From Lingula anatina (taxonomy: Eukaryota; Brachiopoda; Lingulata; Lingulida; Lingulidae), in contig NW_019775911.1 of the NCBI RefSeq assembly GCF_001039355.2, forward strand, positions 140,447-171,166: a DNA stretch of 30,720 nt, read 5' to 3'. This document shows positions 11,201 through 20,451 of this stretch, piece after piece. Position numbers and translations under genes: made by a program. The first letter of the stretch is position 1. Each line of letters begins with the position of its first letter. The notes under the pieces are model-generated. The model had not been told where the DNA came from. It saw only the letters and a program-made list of their open reading frames with translations, and ran no database searches.

Positions 11201-14200
11201 GGATTCTAAAAGAACAAACGTGATCCATTGTTGCAGCAATAGGCAAAGCCCTGTATCGAAAAAATAATTGAATTTCTGTTAGGATTATTGTTGCTATTAT
11301 GCCTCTTTTTTACAACTTTTGGGCGGTACATTTATAACATAACAATTATTCTAAGAAAGGCACAAGGGACATTAAATATTTTTTTCTAAAATACACGTTC
11401 AAAAGTTGAATGAAAATTAAAATGTAAAAGCTGTACGGAAGTGAGCGTGTTTTTGGATATACACTTNAATACATACATACACGTGTTAGCATATATACAC
11501 CAGTCACAGACCCAACTACTAGTACTGCTGGTACAGGACACACACCTACAGTTATAATACATACATACACGTGTTAGCATATATACACCAGTCACAGGCC
11601 CATCTACTGCTGGTACAGGACACACACCTACAGAAATAATACAAACATACACGTGTTAGCATATATACACCAGTCACAGACCCAACTACTGCTGGTAGAT
11701 GACACATATCTAACAATAAGAACTACAGGATTAGCCACATATACTCATCGTATGTAATAATGAGTTAATGTGACACTCCTTTTCACAATACACATTGCTT
11801 CGATTACACAAGACAGCAAGTAACATCTAAGCAATGAAATTACATTTTTTAAATTTATTTCGTCAACTTAAGGACTTCTCAGTCATTGCAATAGGATAGA
11901 GAGATAATGTATAACAATACAATACCCTGAGTGTGCGCCGCAGTCGAAATATATGAAGTTTGTCTTTAGAAACTCGACTCCTGTCGTTAATGATTTGATA
12001 GATAATGGTATTGTGATGTGATCTGAAACAATAATCATACTTCTTTTGGCATGCGGTTTAATATACATGATTTAATAGACATGGATTCTAAAAGAACAAA
12101 CGTGATCCATTGTTGCAGCAATAGGCAAAGCCCTGTATCGAAAAAATAATTGAATTTCTGTTAGGATTATTGTTGCTATTATGCCCCTTTTTTACAACTT
12201 TTGGGCGGTACATTTATAACATAACAATTATTCTAAGAAAGGCACAAGGGACATTAAATATTATTTTCTAAAATACACGTTCAAAAGTTGAATGAAAATT
12301 AAAATGTAAAAGCTGTACAGAAGTGAGCGTGTTTTTGGATATACACTTAATGTTACAGGTATATATCGGTGAGCATTGCCAATAGTCGGATTATGTATTT
12401 ATGGGTAAGTGTGAGGTAGATTTTTTTTAGATGGTCACCCTGTACAAGAAAGATAACACCCCTTACCGTCCCCAGTTGGTATAATAGGTAAGCTGGTGGG
12501 TGTGTCACATGTCACCAAGTTTCCTCCAGTGACTGTGGCACTGACAGCTGTGGTATCAAATAGACACTGGTAGGGCTGGTCGGGGGGTAGGAGGCTTACA
12601 GATAGGTTCACCTACAAACATGAATGAAATAGTAATGCTTTGCTAAGATGATTACTTATATCATAACTTATAAATACGTATATCAAACTGATGAACATAC
12701 TCGCATTTCATACATCCACATCTCGATGTGGATGTATTACGATGCACGGTGGTCACTTGACCGGTTATTGCACTGCTTGCTTGAGGTTTTTCAGTCAATT
12801 GGTACTTTTACAACAAGTTGATACGCAGACTTACAGATAGGCGGATCAAATATGGCCAACCCACTTAAAGGTGGTGCCACCATAATCCCTCAATGGACTT
12901 CCCGCCTCCCAAATGCGATATCCATGCAGGGGCCAGCAATTGAACCTTGGGGCCGAGATTTAATCCATTCATTTTCTAGTATAGGCCCCTACAGGCCCGA
13001 CGCGTGTGGTGGGCGTGGAGACCATTAGAGAATTATACTGAATCGTTTTCAAGCGGGGTAAGCCATATTTGATCCCCAGTCCAGTTAGTCTGCAGATCAT
13101 GTGTTCTGATTTGAGCTAAGGGGTCTACGTCATTCACCTCCCTGCGCGTGAGCATAGATGTATGGTAAAACAGTGAAGTTCATTGGCACAAGCTGTTCTA
13201 TTCTGGACTCCATACAAGCGAGTCTACCAAACGATATGAAGATATTTTGTAACATTGTCAAATAAAACAAAAGTTGGTTATGAAATGATGCCACGTGTAT
13301 ATCAATTCTTTGTACCTGTGTAGGTCTGGCTAGAGGTGTGTTTGATGGTGAAATGGTATTGATCTTGATACACTGTCCGTTGTCAAACGGAAGCCATCTT
13401 CCTGAGCCATCTGCATCCGAGCATTGACTTTTTCTGCTGCATCTAAATAAATAAACACATGAAGTAGATGCAGAAGGTTCATTGCATTAAAAGATTACCT
13501 TTCATTCAACCTACAATAACATAGGATCATGTTGGATGACAAAAAATGGATTCAAGAAAGAGGATTCGCGTGAGGTAAGCATGAGTTACCGGTAGTTTTT
13601 CAGTCACACATTCAACGTTAGCTATATATCGGTCTGTGTCGGTTCATGTAAGACACTAACCGCGTGGAAAAAATATAAGAACATTTCGCCAGACATACTT
13701 TAAATCATAAATTCAAATTTGAAATGAAATCGCAGCAAGTAACGTCTGAACAATAAATTCCAATACGAACACGTTGCATTTTAATTGATTCTCAAACTTC
13801 TACAAAAACAGCGGGTTTTAGCCATCAGGTATGCAAAGCAAATCGTTCAAATCCTTACACACAATATTCTATTCTTAGACTGCGTTCTCATTACCTTTCA
13901 GTACTAGCAGGATCGCTCTATCTCAGCGGGGATTCTACGAGTAGCTAAGGTGCTGTCAGTGCATGTATTCAGCTTAATTGTCCGGCACGCTCCTTGCAAA
14001 GCATATAAGCCGTTTAAGCTGAATGCAATTTAGCGCCAATTGTAAACAAGATTTTAAAACGTAGTAAGTAGTTATTACATAATACATTTTAATATGAACA
14101 CATTGAATGTTTAATTGGTTCTCGAACTATTACAAAAACAGCGGGTTTTAGCCATCAAGTATGCAAAGCAAATCGTTCAAATGCAAACACACAATATTCT

Positions 14201-17200
14201 TACTTGTTCTCCAGACTACACCACCCACAGAACGGATCTCTGGATGCCAGACAATTATTACAATATTCTTACTTGTTCTCCAGATTACACCACCCACAGA
14301 ACGGATCTCTTGATGCCAGACAATTATTACAATATTCTTACTTGTTCTCCAGATTACACCACCCACAGAACGGATCTCTGGATGCCAGACAATTATTACA
14401 ATATTCTTACTTGTTCTCCAGATTACACCACCCACAAAACGGATCTCTGGATGCCAGACAATCATCACAACTACTGTAACTACCGCAGTCTTCTACCTTC
14501 AGTTTACTGACCTGGGAAAAGTAAGATATATGCTTACATATTTGGCTCGTTTTATAATCTAACTTGAAAGTCCTGCTCCCATTACATATAATTCTTGAGC
14601 AAAAAAACATGTTACATGTTTATGGATATCCCATATACATGAACCATTTGGGCCACGTCCATGTCCAGATCATCGTTGGCGACTTTTAATTAAAATCGCA
14701 TAATTAAACAAATAAAAGTACAAATCGTATATACCGATTATGACTTTTTTTCAATTTATAAAAAGAGCCAATTTAAGCTTTTAAAAATGTACTTAGGTTC
14801 ATTTCCACACATAACTACACAATCGTATGCAGGCTATTTTTTCTAGCCCCTTAAGTGCCAGCTCTGTAGCACTCACCTTGTATTTGGTCATAACATACAT
14901 GTGCTCGCCTGTGCTATCTAACTGTATATCTTTAACCTCATCTTTTGACACTTGTACTGATGCATATTCTACCGCAGATGCATTAGACTGGATTAATATC
15001 TGAAGACATTAACGGTTAGAAAGTTCACAAAAGGTTTGTTGGGGCATATTTAAAACGGATGTTTTAAAAAACAAATTTGAACAAAATGTGCCAAAAAATG
15101 CTTTAGCTAGAATACATTAAAATCATTTCCCTATTAAATATACGGTTTTTGATGCCCAAACAAAAACGAGTACTTTGTCAACTTAATACAAAGCTCTTAT
15201 TTATAATCAAGTTCGCTTTCAGATTAAAAAAATTAGTAGGTAGGTTTTATCGTACGTTATTAAATCCTGGAAGATAATTTCCATAATTAAACAAACGAAA
15301 AATTCGGCCGTGTACTGTTCGCGTATCATTACAAGAAAAGCTACAGCTCAGTTGTGCGGTACCTTCTTTAGTTGCCCGTCAGTAGTTCCTACAAAAGCCA
15401 CAGTGTAGCTGGTGGTGGTTGTGGTGGCTACTACTGTCCATGTGGGCCACGTGGCCGTCAGAGCAGGGGTTGTTGTTGCCGGGGTGGTTGACACCAGGGG
15501 AGTGTTTACACCGTAAAAGTCATGGCTACAGTAGTTTGATCCGTAGTTATATGACTGGGGATGCAAAAGTAGTACCCAGTAAATGTAAAATGCATTACAA
15601 ATGGCAGAAATATTCTTGTTTATCGAGATCCCCCTAAAACAGAATCCACGCACAAATGAAATTTACGGCATTATTTAAAATTAAGAGCACAGCTGTGGTT
15701 GAAACAAATAAAAGTAAACTTACGGGTAAAGAAGCANTTAAGAAAGATAAATGTGGCATTTTCAGTCCCCCATGACAATAATCTTGCACAATCGTATTCC
15801 TTGATACCCTGGATTTTGGATATACACTTAATGTTACAGGTATATATCGGTGAGCATTGCCAATAGTCGGATTATGTATTTATGGGTAAGTGTGAGGTAG
15901 ATTTTTTTTTTAGATGGTCACCCTGTACAAGAAAGATAACACCTTACCGTCCCCAGTTGGTATAGTAGGTAAGCTGGTGGGTGTGTCACATGTCACCAAG
16001 TTTCCTTCAGTGACTGTGGCACTGACAGCTGTGGTATCAAATAGACACTGGTAGGGCTGGTCGGGGGGTAGGAGGCTTACAGATAGGTTCACCTACAAAC
16101 ATGAATGAAATAGTAATGCTTTGCTAAGATGATTACTTATATCATAACTTATAAATACGTATATCAAACTAATGAACATAATCGCATTTCATACATCCAC
16201 ATGTCGATGCATTTCCGTGTATTACGATGCACGGTGGTCACGTGACCGGTTATTGTACTGCTTGCTTGGGATTTTCAGTCAATTGGTACTTTTACAACAA
16301 GTTGATACGCAGACTTACAGATAGGCGGATCAAATTTGGCCAACCCACTTAAAGGTGGTGCCACCATAATCCTTCAATGGACTTCCCGCCTCCCAAATGC
16401 GATATCCATGCAGGTGGTCGGCAATTGAACCTTGGGGCCGAGATTTAATCCATTCATTTTCTAGTATAGGCCCCTGCAGGCCCGACGCGTGTGGTGGGCG
16501 TGGAGACCATTAGAGAATTATACTGAATCGTTTTTAAGCGGGGTAAGCCATATTTGATCCCCAGTCCAGTTAGTCTGCAGATCACGTGTTCTGATTTGAG
16601 CTAAGGGGTCTACGTCATTCACCTCACTGCGCGTGAGCATAGATGTATGGTAAAACAGTGAAGTTCATTGGCACAAGCTGTTCTATTCTGGACTCCATAC
16701 AAGCGAGTCTACCAAACGATATGAAGATATTTTGTAACATTGTCAAATAAAACAAAAGTTGGTTATGAAATGATGCCACGTGTATATCAATTCTTTGTAC
16801 CTGTGTAGGTCTGGCTAGAGGTGTGTTTGATGGTGAAATGGTATTGATCTTGATACACTGTCCGTTGTCAAACGGAAGCCATCTTCCTGAGCCATCTGCA
16901 TCCGAGCATTGACTTTTTCTGCTGCATCTAAATAAATAAACACATGAAGTAGATGCAGAAGGTTCATTGCATTAAAAGATTACCTTTCCTTCAATCTACA
17001 ATAACATAGGATCATGTTGGATGACAAAAATGGATTCAAGAAAGAGGATTCGCGTGAGGTAAGCATGAGTTACCGGTAGTTTTTCAGTCACACATTCAAC
17101 GTTAGCTATATATCGGTCTGTGTCGGTTCTTGTAAGACACTAACCGCGTGGAAAAAATATATGAACATTTCGCCAGACATACTTTAAATCATAAATTCAA

Positions 17201-20071
17201 ATTTGAAATGAAATCGCAGCAAGTAACGTCTGAACAATAAATTCCAATACGAACACGTTGCATTTTAATTGATTCTCAAACTTCTACAAAAACAGCGGGT
17301 TTTAGCCATCAGGTATGCAAAGCAAATCGATTAAATGCGTCCACACAATATTCTATTCTTAGACTGCGTTCTCATTACCTTTCAGTACTAGCAGGATCGC
17401 TCTATCTCAGCGGGGATTCTACGAGTAGCTAAGGTGCTGTCAGTGCATGTATTCAGCTTAATTGTCTGGCACGCTCCTTGCAAAGCATATAAGCCGTTTA
17501 AGCTGAATGCAATTTAGCGCCAATTGTAAACAAGATTTTAAAACGTAGTAAGTAGTTATTACATAATACATTTTAATGTGAACACATTGAATGTTTAATT
17601 GGTTCTCGGACTTCTAAAAAAAACAGCGGGTTTTAGCCATCAGGTATGCAAAGCAAATCGATTAAATGCGTCCACACAATATTCTTACTTGTTCTCCAGA
17701 TTACACCATCCACAGAAAGGATCTCTAGATGCCAGACAATCATCACAACTACCGTAACTACTGCAGTCTTCTACCTTCAACTTACTGACCTGGGAAAAGT
17801 AAGATATATACTTACATATTTGGCTCATTTTATAATCTAACTTGAAAGTCCTACTCCCATTACATTCAATTCTTGGGCAGATAAAAATGTTACACTGTAT
17901 GGATATCCCATATACATGAAACATTGGGGTCTCGCCCATCTTAGATTTTCATTGGCTAATTTAAAGCATAATAATACAGTTAAAAATTCAGATCGTATAT
18001 ACCGATTATGACTTTTTTCAATTTCAAAAAGAGTCATTTTAAGTTTTTTTTTTATGTACTTTGGTTCATTTCCACATATAACTACACAATCGTATGCATG
18101 CTACTTTTTCTAGCACATTCAGTGCCAGCTCTGTAGCACTCACCTTGTATTTGGTCATAACATACACGTGCTCTCCTGTGCTATCTAACTGTATATCTTT
18201 AACCTCATCTTTTGACACTTGTACTGATGCATATTCTACCGCAGATGCATTAGACTGGATTAATATCTGAAGACAACGGTTAGAAAGTTCACGAAAGGTT
18301 TGTTGGGGCATATGTTAAACGGATGTTTTAAAAAACAAGTTTGAACAAAATGTGCGAAAAAATGCTTTAGCTAGAATACATTGAAAATCATTTCCCTATT
18401 AAATATACGGTTTTTGATGCCCAAACAAAAACGAGTACTTCGTCAACTTAATACAAAGCTCTTATTTATAATCAAGTTCGCTTTCAGATTAAAAAAATTA
18501 GTAGGTAGGTTTTATCGTACGTTATTAAATCCTGGAAGATAATTTCCATAATTAAACAAACGAAAAATTCGGCCGTGTACTATTCGCGTATCAATACAAG
18601 AAAACCAATAACTCAGTTGTGCGGTACCTTCTTTAGTTGCCCGTCAGCAGTTCCTACAAAAGCCACAGTGTAGCTGGTGGTGGTTGTGGTGGCTACTACT
18701 GTCCATGTGGGCCACGTGGCCGTCAGAGCAGGGGTTGTTGTTGCCGGGGTGGTTGACACCAGGGGAGTGTTTACACCGTAAAAGTCATGGCTACAGTAGT
18801 TTGATCCGTAGTTATATGACTGGGGATGCAAAAGTAGTACCCAGTAAATGTAAAATGCATGACAAATGGCAGAAATATTCTTGTTTATCGAGATCCCCCT
18901 AAAACAGAATCCACGCACAAATGAAATTTACGGCATTATTTAAAATTAAGAGCACAGCTGTGGTTGAAACAAATAAAAGTAAACTTACGGGTAAAGAAGA
19001 ACATGTTCGCGAACCTCCCTGGAAATGTGCAGCCTCAGTATTTCCACTCCCAGAGTAGCACTGTTCGTATTTCTCTTTAATAATGTTGTTTATATTCTCC
19101 ATTGAAAATACACACAAATCTGAACTAGATCCTCTGACAAAAGTACCCACTAGTACACTATCATTGCCAAGTTTTGTTACCGATACTGATTTTGCAAGAT
19201 TGAACGACACGCTCGGATTGGCCCCTGCGCAACGCAAGGGCATTTCGAAGTATGAATAATAGTTTGCATCACTCTGGCAGATTCGAACTAATCTGGATTC
19301 ATATTCTGTACTGGTTAGTGTTGTCTTTTGGTTAGTGATGAAATAACTATAACCATCCGAAGAGAACCCAGAAACGTAAATCACTGGATACGTGCTTCGA
19401 ACAGTGTCAGAGAGGGTTATGTACGTTCCTGTACCGGACAGTGCGCTGTAGTATGTTAATTCCAGTGTCTGTAGAGATCTTGTACTAACAGCTGCCACCT
19501 GTTCCCGAAGCCTACCACTCTCCCCCTGTCCCGTGTACGTAGAAGCCACATATAACACGTCCTGGGAGTTGGGTCCCGGTGCTATAAAAGCCACAGTGGA
19601 AGCATCGGGAGAATTGGCGGCGACATAATTTTCCAAAAAGTAACCGCCACGATGCGGAGTAACCTGTGATATATCAGTGACTGGTCGAGACTCACAAGTA
19701 CCTTGATACACGCTACCACAAGATATCAGTTTACCCCCAGACTGGTCTACTACTAGGATTTTGTTGTAGTTGTCTGTTGGCGTTCCTTGTGGGCAGTAAG
19801 GAGGTGGACTACAGTAAGGACTATCAGTGACTGGTCCAGTCGTTACGTTCTGTAACAGTTTCAAGTCGCCATCCAGTCGATACAGATTATTAACAGCCCC
19901 AACATATACAGTCCCAGTCACGTTGTCAATCGCCATGTTGTTAAACTCCACCGTTGACTGCCCACTTGGATAAGAACTGACAATTGTGGAGGTGGATGCT
20001 TTACCGGCCAGATTGAATACTATAGCGGAGAGGAATAGCAACGCCACAAACTTACCTCCCGTTTGCTGCAT
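8015..20071 (-). CDS. Plexin-family receptor gene (spliced), sema-PSI1-PSI2-PSI3, possibly secreted
   Basis: Plexins are semaphorin receptors that act at the cell surface in guidance and adhesion. I joined twelve exons: 18989-20071, 18628-18819, 18144-18266, 17689-17789, 16801-16927, 15948-16092, 11926-12022, 10300-10414, 9853-9984, 9431-9527, 9073-9159 and 8015-8217. They sum to 2502 bases, or 833 codons plus TGA. In order, the protein has a hydrophobic signal peptide (about 1-28), a sema domain (to about 470), PSI1 (475 onward, CGWC motif), an IPT-like segment (543-617), PSI2 (618-650, CVSC..CDWC), a second spacer (662-766) and PSI3 (772-813). The domain order matches the first half of a plexin ectodomain. 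No transmembrane helix or GAP domain follows. Start: ATG at 20071, the first ATG before a leucine/alanine-rich segment. The path skips duplicate copies of exons 2-6 and 6a. Family assignment is strong; the 3' end is uncertain. Confidence 0.85.
9073..9159 (-). CDS. Plexin exon 9: strand before PSI3
   Basis: The exon is 87 bases from ATACAG to GTAAGTG. It encodes ITGQERHEIQVFWNNNHVID then QPIGSQVS. The 'h.V.W...HVID.P' pattern matches the plexin strand right before PSI3. It ends in phase 1, which fits exon 10. Confidence 0.78.
9431..9527 (-). CDS. Plexin exon 8: IPT-like segment, donor uncertain
   Basis: The exon starts after TTCCAG and reads AGQGDYQCKIGTNTVPAIRQ then NDSVIDCQSHAV, with the two cysteines expected here (plexins: 'Y.C.F..........C'). 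Two donors are possible. GTGAGT (exon end 9435) is the stronger motif but leaves phase 0, which would put exon 9 out of frame. GTAGAT (exon end 9431) leaves phase 1 and keeps exon 9 in frame; I used this one. Confidence 0.65.
9853..9984 (-). CDS. Plexin exon 7: spacer between PSI2 and PSI3
   Basis: The exon has 44 codons, phase 0 to 0, from TTTCAG to GTAAAG. It reads SHVSVGIKGPTLCPQLLPRV then QDVLLPAEVPKVISLSGKNL and PVPQ. It aligns with the plexin stretch 'CP.ILP...I..P.GV..PI.L...NLP.PQ'. Confidence 0.82.
10300..10414 (-). CDS. Plexin exon 6b: PSI2 domain
   Basis: The exon is 115 bases with a CTGTAG acceptor and GTACGT donor, ending in phase 0. It reads CVSCTSSSWACDWCIYANTC then THASSTCSPSGGVIPGKN. 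The cysteine spacing (C-x2-C-x6-C-x2-C-x5-C-x6-C) is the plexin PSI2 pattern. Its acceptor and first 60 or so bases are the source of the 82-bp tandem repeats that lie directly upstream in gene direction (10415-10830). Confidence 0.82.
10415..10830 (-). repeat. 82-bp tandem repeat, 5 units, derived from the PSI2 exon and its acceptor
   Basis: The cacgtg landmark recurs at 10355 (true exon), 10437, 10519, 10601, 10683 and 10765, a strict 82-base period. Most units contain the CTGTAG acceptor plus codons for CVSCTSSSW(A/V)CDWCIYANT, after which they turn into TGTATGTATTATTA instead of continuing the exon. The uppermost unit has a damaged acceptor (TGTAAGAT). None carries the exon 6b donor. Because 82 is not a multiple of three, reading through one unit changes frame, and starting from any decoy acceptor reaches a stop within about 30 codons. 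Confidence 0.9.
10841..11466. repeat. Second duplicated block, ends at N
   Basis: It matches 11720-12348 closely, including exon 6a, and stops exactly at the N at 11467 within the sequence tttggatatacactt that continues normally in the partner copy at 12335-12348. Direct assembly joining is the simplest explanation. Confidence 0.85.
11044..11140 (-). CDS. Duplicate plexin exon 6a (second copy)
   Basis: This has the same 97-base exon and borders as 11926-12022, with two replacements (GVKFLTT for GVEFLKT). It lies between an N at 11467 and the larger 82-bp repeat array. Either copy can join exon 6b in frame. It most likely represents the other allele. Confidence 0.75.
11468..11716 (-). repeat. 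82-bp tandem repeat, 3 units, same family
   Basis: The cacgtg landmark sits at 11480, 11568 and 11650. One spacing is 88 because of a six-base insertion (ACTAGT context near 11520). The array abuts the N at 11467, so its true length is unknown. Like the other array it sits between an exon 6a copy and the gene's 3' half. Confidence 0.85.
11926..12022 (-). CDS. Plexin exon 6a (first copy): strand leading into PSI2
   Basis: The exon is 97 bases, phase 1 to phase 0+2, between TTTCAG and GTATTG. It reads HITIPLSIKSLTTGVEFLKT then NFIYFDCGAHS. This aligns with the plexin segment that precedes PSI2 ('DHV.V.LS.......G..F....F.FY.C'). The phase fits exon 6 (GAC G + AT) and exon 6b (GG + G). Confidence 0.8.
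12467..12611 (-). CDS. Duplicate plexin exon 6 (copy B)
   Basis: This is 145 bases matching 15948-16092, including VNLSVSLLPPDQPYQCLFD. One base (TCCTCC against TCCTTC on the plus strand near 12520) differs. Unlike copy A, this copy is followed by exon 6a at the expected place, so copy B may be the one continuous with the 3' half of the gene. Confidence 0.75.
12825..13093. mobile_element. Intronic short inverted-repeat (MITE-like) element, copy in block B
   Basis: The two ends are imperfect inverted repeats of about 38 bases, sharing GCAGACT and GGATCAAATATGG with (T/C)(A/T)ACCC inward. The element is about 269 bases long, has no coding capacity and lies in the intron between exons 5 and 6. 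I saw no clear target duplication. Confidence 0.55.
13316..13442 (-). CDS. Duplicate plexin exon 5 (copy B)
   Basis: This is 127 bases with the same borders and, as far as I can see, the same residues as 16801-16927 (CSRKSQCSDADGSGRWLPFD). The frame is intact. Confidence 0.75.
13731..14190. repeat. Diverged direct repeat in the intron after PSI1 (exon 4)
   Basis: A stretch including AACAGCGGGTTTTAGCCATCA and GTATGCAAAGCAAATCG occurs at about 13735-13850 and again at about 14055-14180; the same pair exists in block A (17215-17335 and 17540-17665). Between them an 11-base inverted repeat ATTCAGCTTAA / TTAAGCTGAAT (13967-13977, 14014-14024) could form a hairpin. Confidence 0.65.
14192..14479 (-). 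repeat. 69-bp tandem repeat, 4 units, made of the PSI1 exon end and its splice donor
   Basis: On the minus strand each unit contains codons for CLASRDPFCGWCNLENK, then GTAAGAATATTGTAATAATT. The unit nearest the real exon (14411-14479) is its actual end; three further units follow in the intron. Three extra units of 69 make 207 of the 215 bases by which copy B is longer than copy A over their shared span. Copy A has a single unit, so this behaves like a length-variable repeat. Confidence 0.9.
14411..14511 (-). CDS. Duplicate plexin exon 4 (copy B), PSI1, with extra partial copies behind it
   Basis: This is 101 bases encoding VSKLKVEDCGSYSSCDDCLA then SRDPFCGWCNLENK. Two changes from copy A (CGSYSS for CSSYGS) fall in a loop. 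The donor after AACAA is followed by three more partial repeats of the exon end. Reading past the first donor gives TAA directly after the lysine codon, so only this first donor yields an open product. Confidence 0.78.
14877..14999 (-). CDS. Duplicate plexin exon 3 (copy B)
   Basis: This is 123 bases with intact TCTTCAG acceptor and GTGAGTG donor. The encoded ILIQSNASAVEYASVQVSKD segment matches copy A. No frame break is seen. Confidence 0.75.
15363..15554 (-). CDS. Duplicate plexin exon 2 (copy B)
   Basis: This is 192 bases with the same splice borders as 18628-18819 and nearly identical sequence; one replacement seen is threonine for alanine in the final strand (VAFVGTTDG against VAFVGTADG). 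The reading frame is intact. Its upstream flank includes the last bases of exon 1 and then runs into the N at 15737, so no second exon 1 exists. Likely an allelic copy. Confidence 0.75.
15948..16092 (-). CDS. Plexin exon 6 (copy A): IPT-like segment
   Basis: The exon is 145 bases long and ends in phase 1 before GTAAGG. It encodes VNLSVSLLPPDQPYQCLFD, then TVTEGNLVTCDTPTSLPTIP. The pattern 'L.......C.F........V.C..P....IP' matches the plexin segment between PSI1 and PSI2. The exon that should follow (6a) is absent downstream of this copy because homology stops at about 15815 and an N lies at 15737. Confidence 0.82.
16309..16578. mobile_element. Same intronic MITE-like element, copy in block A
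   Basis: This is the counterpart of 12825-13093 within the duplicated block, with a few substitutions, for example ATTTGG for ATATGG in the left arm. It was therefore present before the two copies diverged. Confidence 0.55.
16801..16927 (-). CDS. Plexin exon 5 (copy A): end of PSI1 and linker
   Basis: The exon is 127 bases long. Its first base completes the split lysine codon from exon 4. It reads CSRKSQCSDADGSGRWLPFD, then NGQCIKINTISPSN and on to PTQ at the GTACAAAG donor. The CSRKSQC cysteines complete PSI1 as in other plexins ('C(S/T)RR..C'). It ends in phase 0. Confidence 0.85.
17689..17789 (-). CDS. Plexin exon 4 (copy A): PSI1 domain
   Basis: The exon is 101 bases long and ends in phase 2. 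It encodes VSKLKVEDCSSYGSCDDCLA then SRDPFCGWCNLENK, the classic PSI core (C-x5-C-x2-C-x7-CGWC). The acceptor is CCCAG at 17790-17791 and the donor GTAAGAAT at 17681-17688. In this copy the exon end occurs once. In copy B the same end is repeated four times. Confidence 0.9.
18144..18266 (-). CDS. Plexin exon 3 (copy A): sema-PSI linker strand
   Basis: The exon has 41 codons, phase 0 to phase 0, between TCTTCAG and GTGAGTG. It encodes ILIQSNASAVEYASVQVSKD followed by EVKDIQLDSTGEHVYVMTKYK. The 'hVYVMT' motif is the conserved plexin strand just before the PSI domain. Confidence 0.85.
18628..18819 (-). CDS. Plexin exon 2 (copy A): end of sema domain
   Basis: The exon has 64 codons, phase 0 to phase 0, between CCCCAG acceptor and GTACCG donor. 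It begins SYNYGSNYCSHDFYG and ends with VAFVGTADGQLKK, the plexin-type last sema strand ('.VAF.GT..G.LKK'). A threonine-rich stretch (TTPATTTPALTATW) lies in the middle and could carry O-linked sugar. It directly follows exon 1 across an intron of about 170 bases. Confidence 0.85.
18989..20071 (-). CDS. Plexin exon 1: signal peptide and most of the sema domain
   Basis: This single exon of 361 codons starts MQQTGGKFVALLFLSAIVFN, a typical signal peptide, followed by NNMAIDNVTGTVYVGAVNNL, which is the first sema blade (plexins and semaphorins have an equivalent 'Y(V/I)GA.N.LY.L' strand). It holds many cysteines in sema-like spacing and several N-x-S/T sites. It ends in CCC before a GTAAGT donor, phase 0. 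An acceptor-like TTTCAG lies about 20 bases upstream of the ATG, so a 5' untranslated exon probably exists further upstream. The exon is present once; only its last ten or so bases recur, at 15725-15734, where the duplicated block begins. Confidence 0.88.
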
Positions 20072-20451
20072 TTTTATAATAAACACTGAAATTGGAAACG
20101 ATTTTTAGTGTACAGGCAAACCGTGGTATATATGAAATGACTTACATGTACTATGACACGGACACAGAGGGCGATGTAATGCCTCCTCCATACAATGTAC
20201 AGTGCAATGTATGCAGGAAATTGTCTTTATGAAGTTGGATGTAACGTTTTTGTAAAAGCCTTTATTTTCTGGTGCCGAGGACATTTTACTGTCCTCAAAA
20301 GAAGCCGGACGCAAGCTATGAGGACTGTTCATGATATGTGGGAAATGAACTGGCATTTTTAGTAACCAAACACTTCTAAGATAATTAACTAAGTATCTTT
20401 CTTGTTCGATCGTGACACAATACATTCTACAAACATATATCTTGAAACTTA

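Larger units (their letters stand above)
12335..15734. repeat. Duplicated block, copy B (plexin exons 2-6 with introns)
   Basis: This is near-identical to 15815-18999, including introns and an intronic inverted-repeat element. It is 3400 bases against 3185. The right end is three bases from the N at 15737. Scattered single-base differences and the repeat-number change suggest two haplotypes. Confidence 0.88.
15815..18999. repeat. Duplicated block, copy A (plexin exons 2-6 with introns)
   Basis: This is the partner of 12335-15734. It is physically continuous with exon 1 on its right. On its left, homology ends at the shared tttggatatacactt and about 77 unmatched bases separate it from the N at 15737. 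Confidence 0.88.

Noticed and set aside
14115-14510. 131-codon plus-strand frame with a repeated 23-residue unit
   Set aside because: It is the opposite strand of the 69-bp PSI1 repeat, which is in frame on both strands because 69 is a multiple of three.
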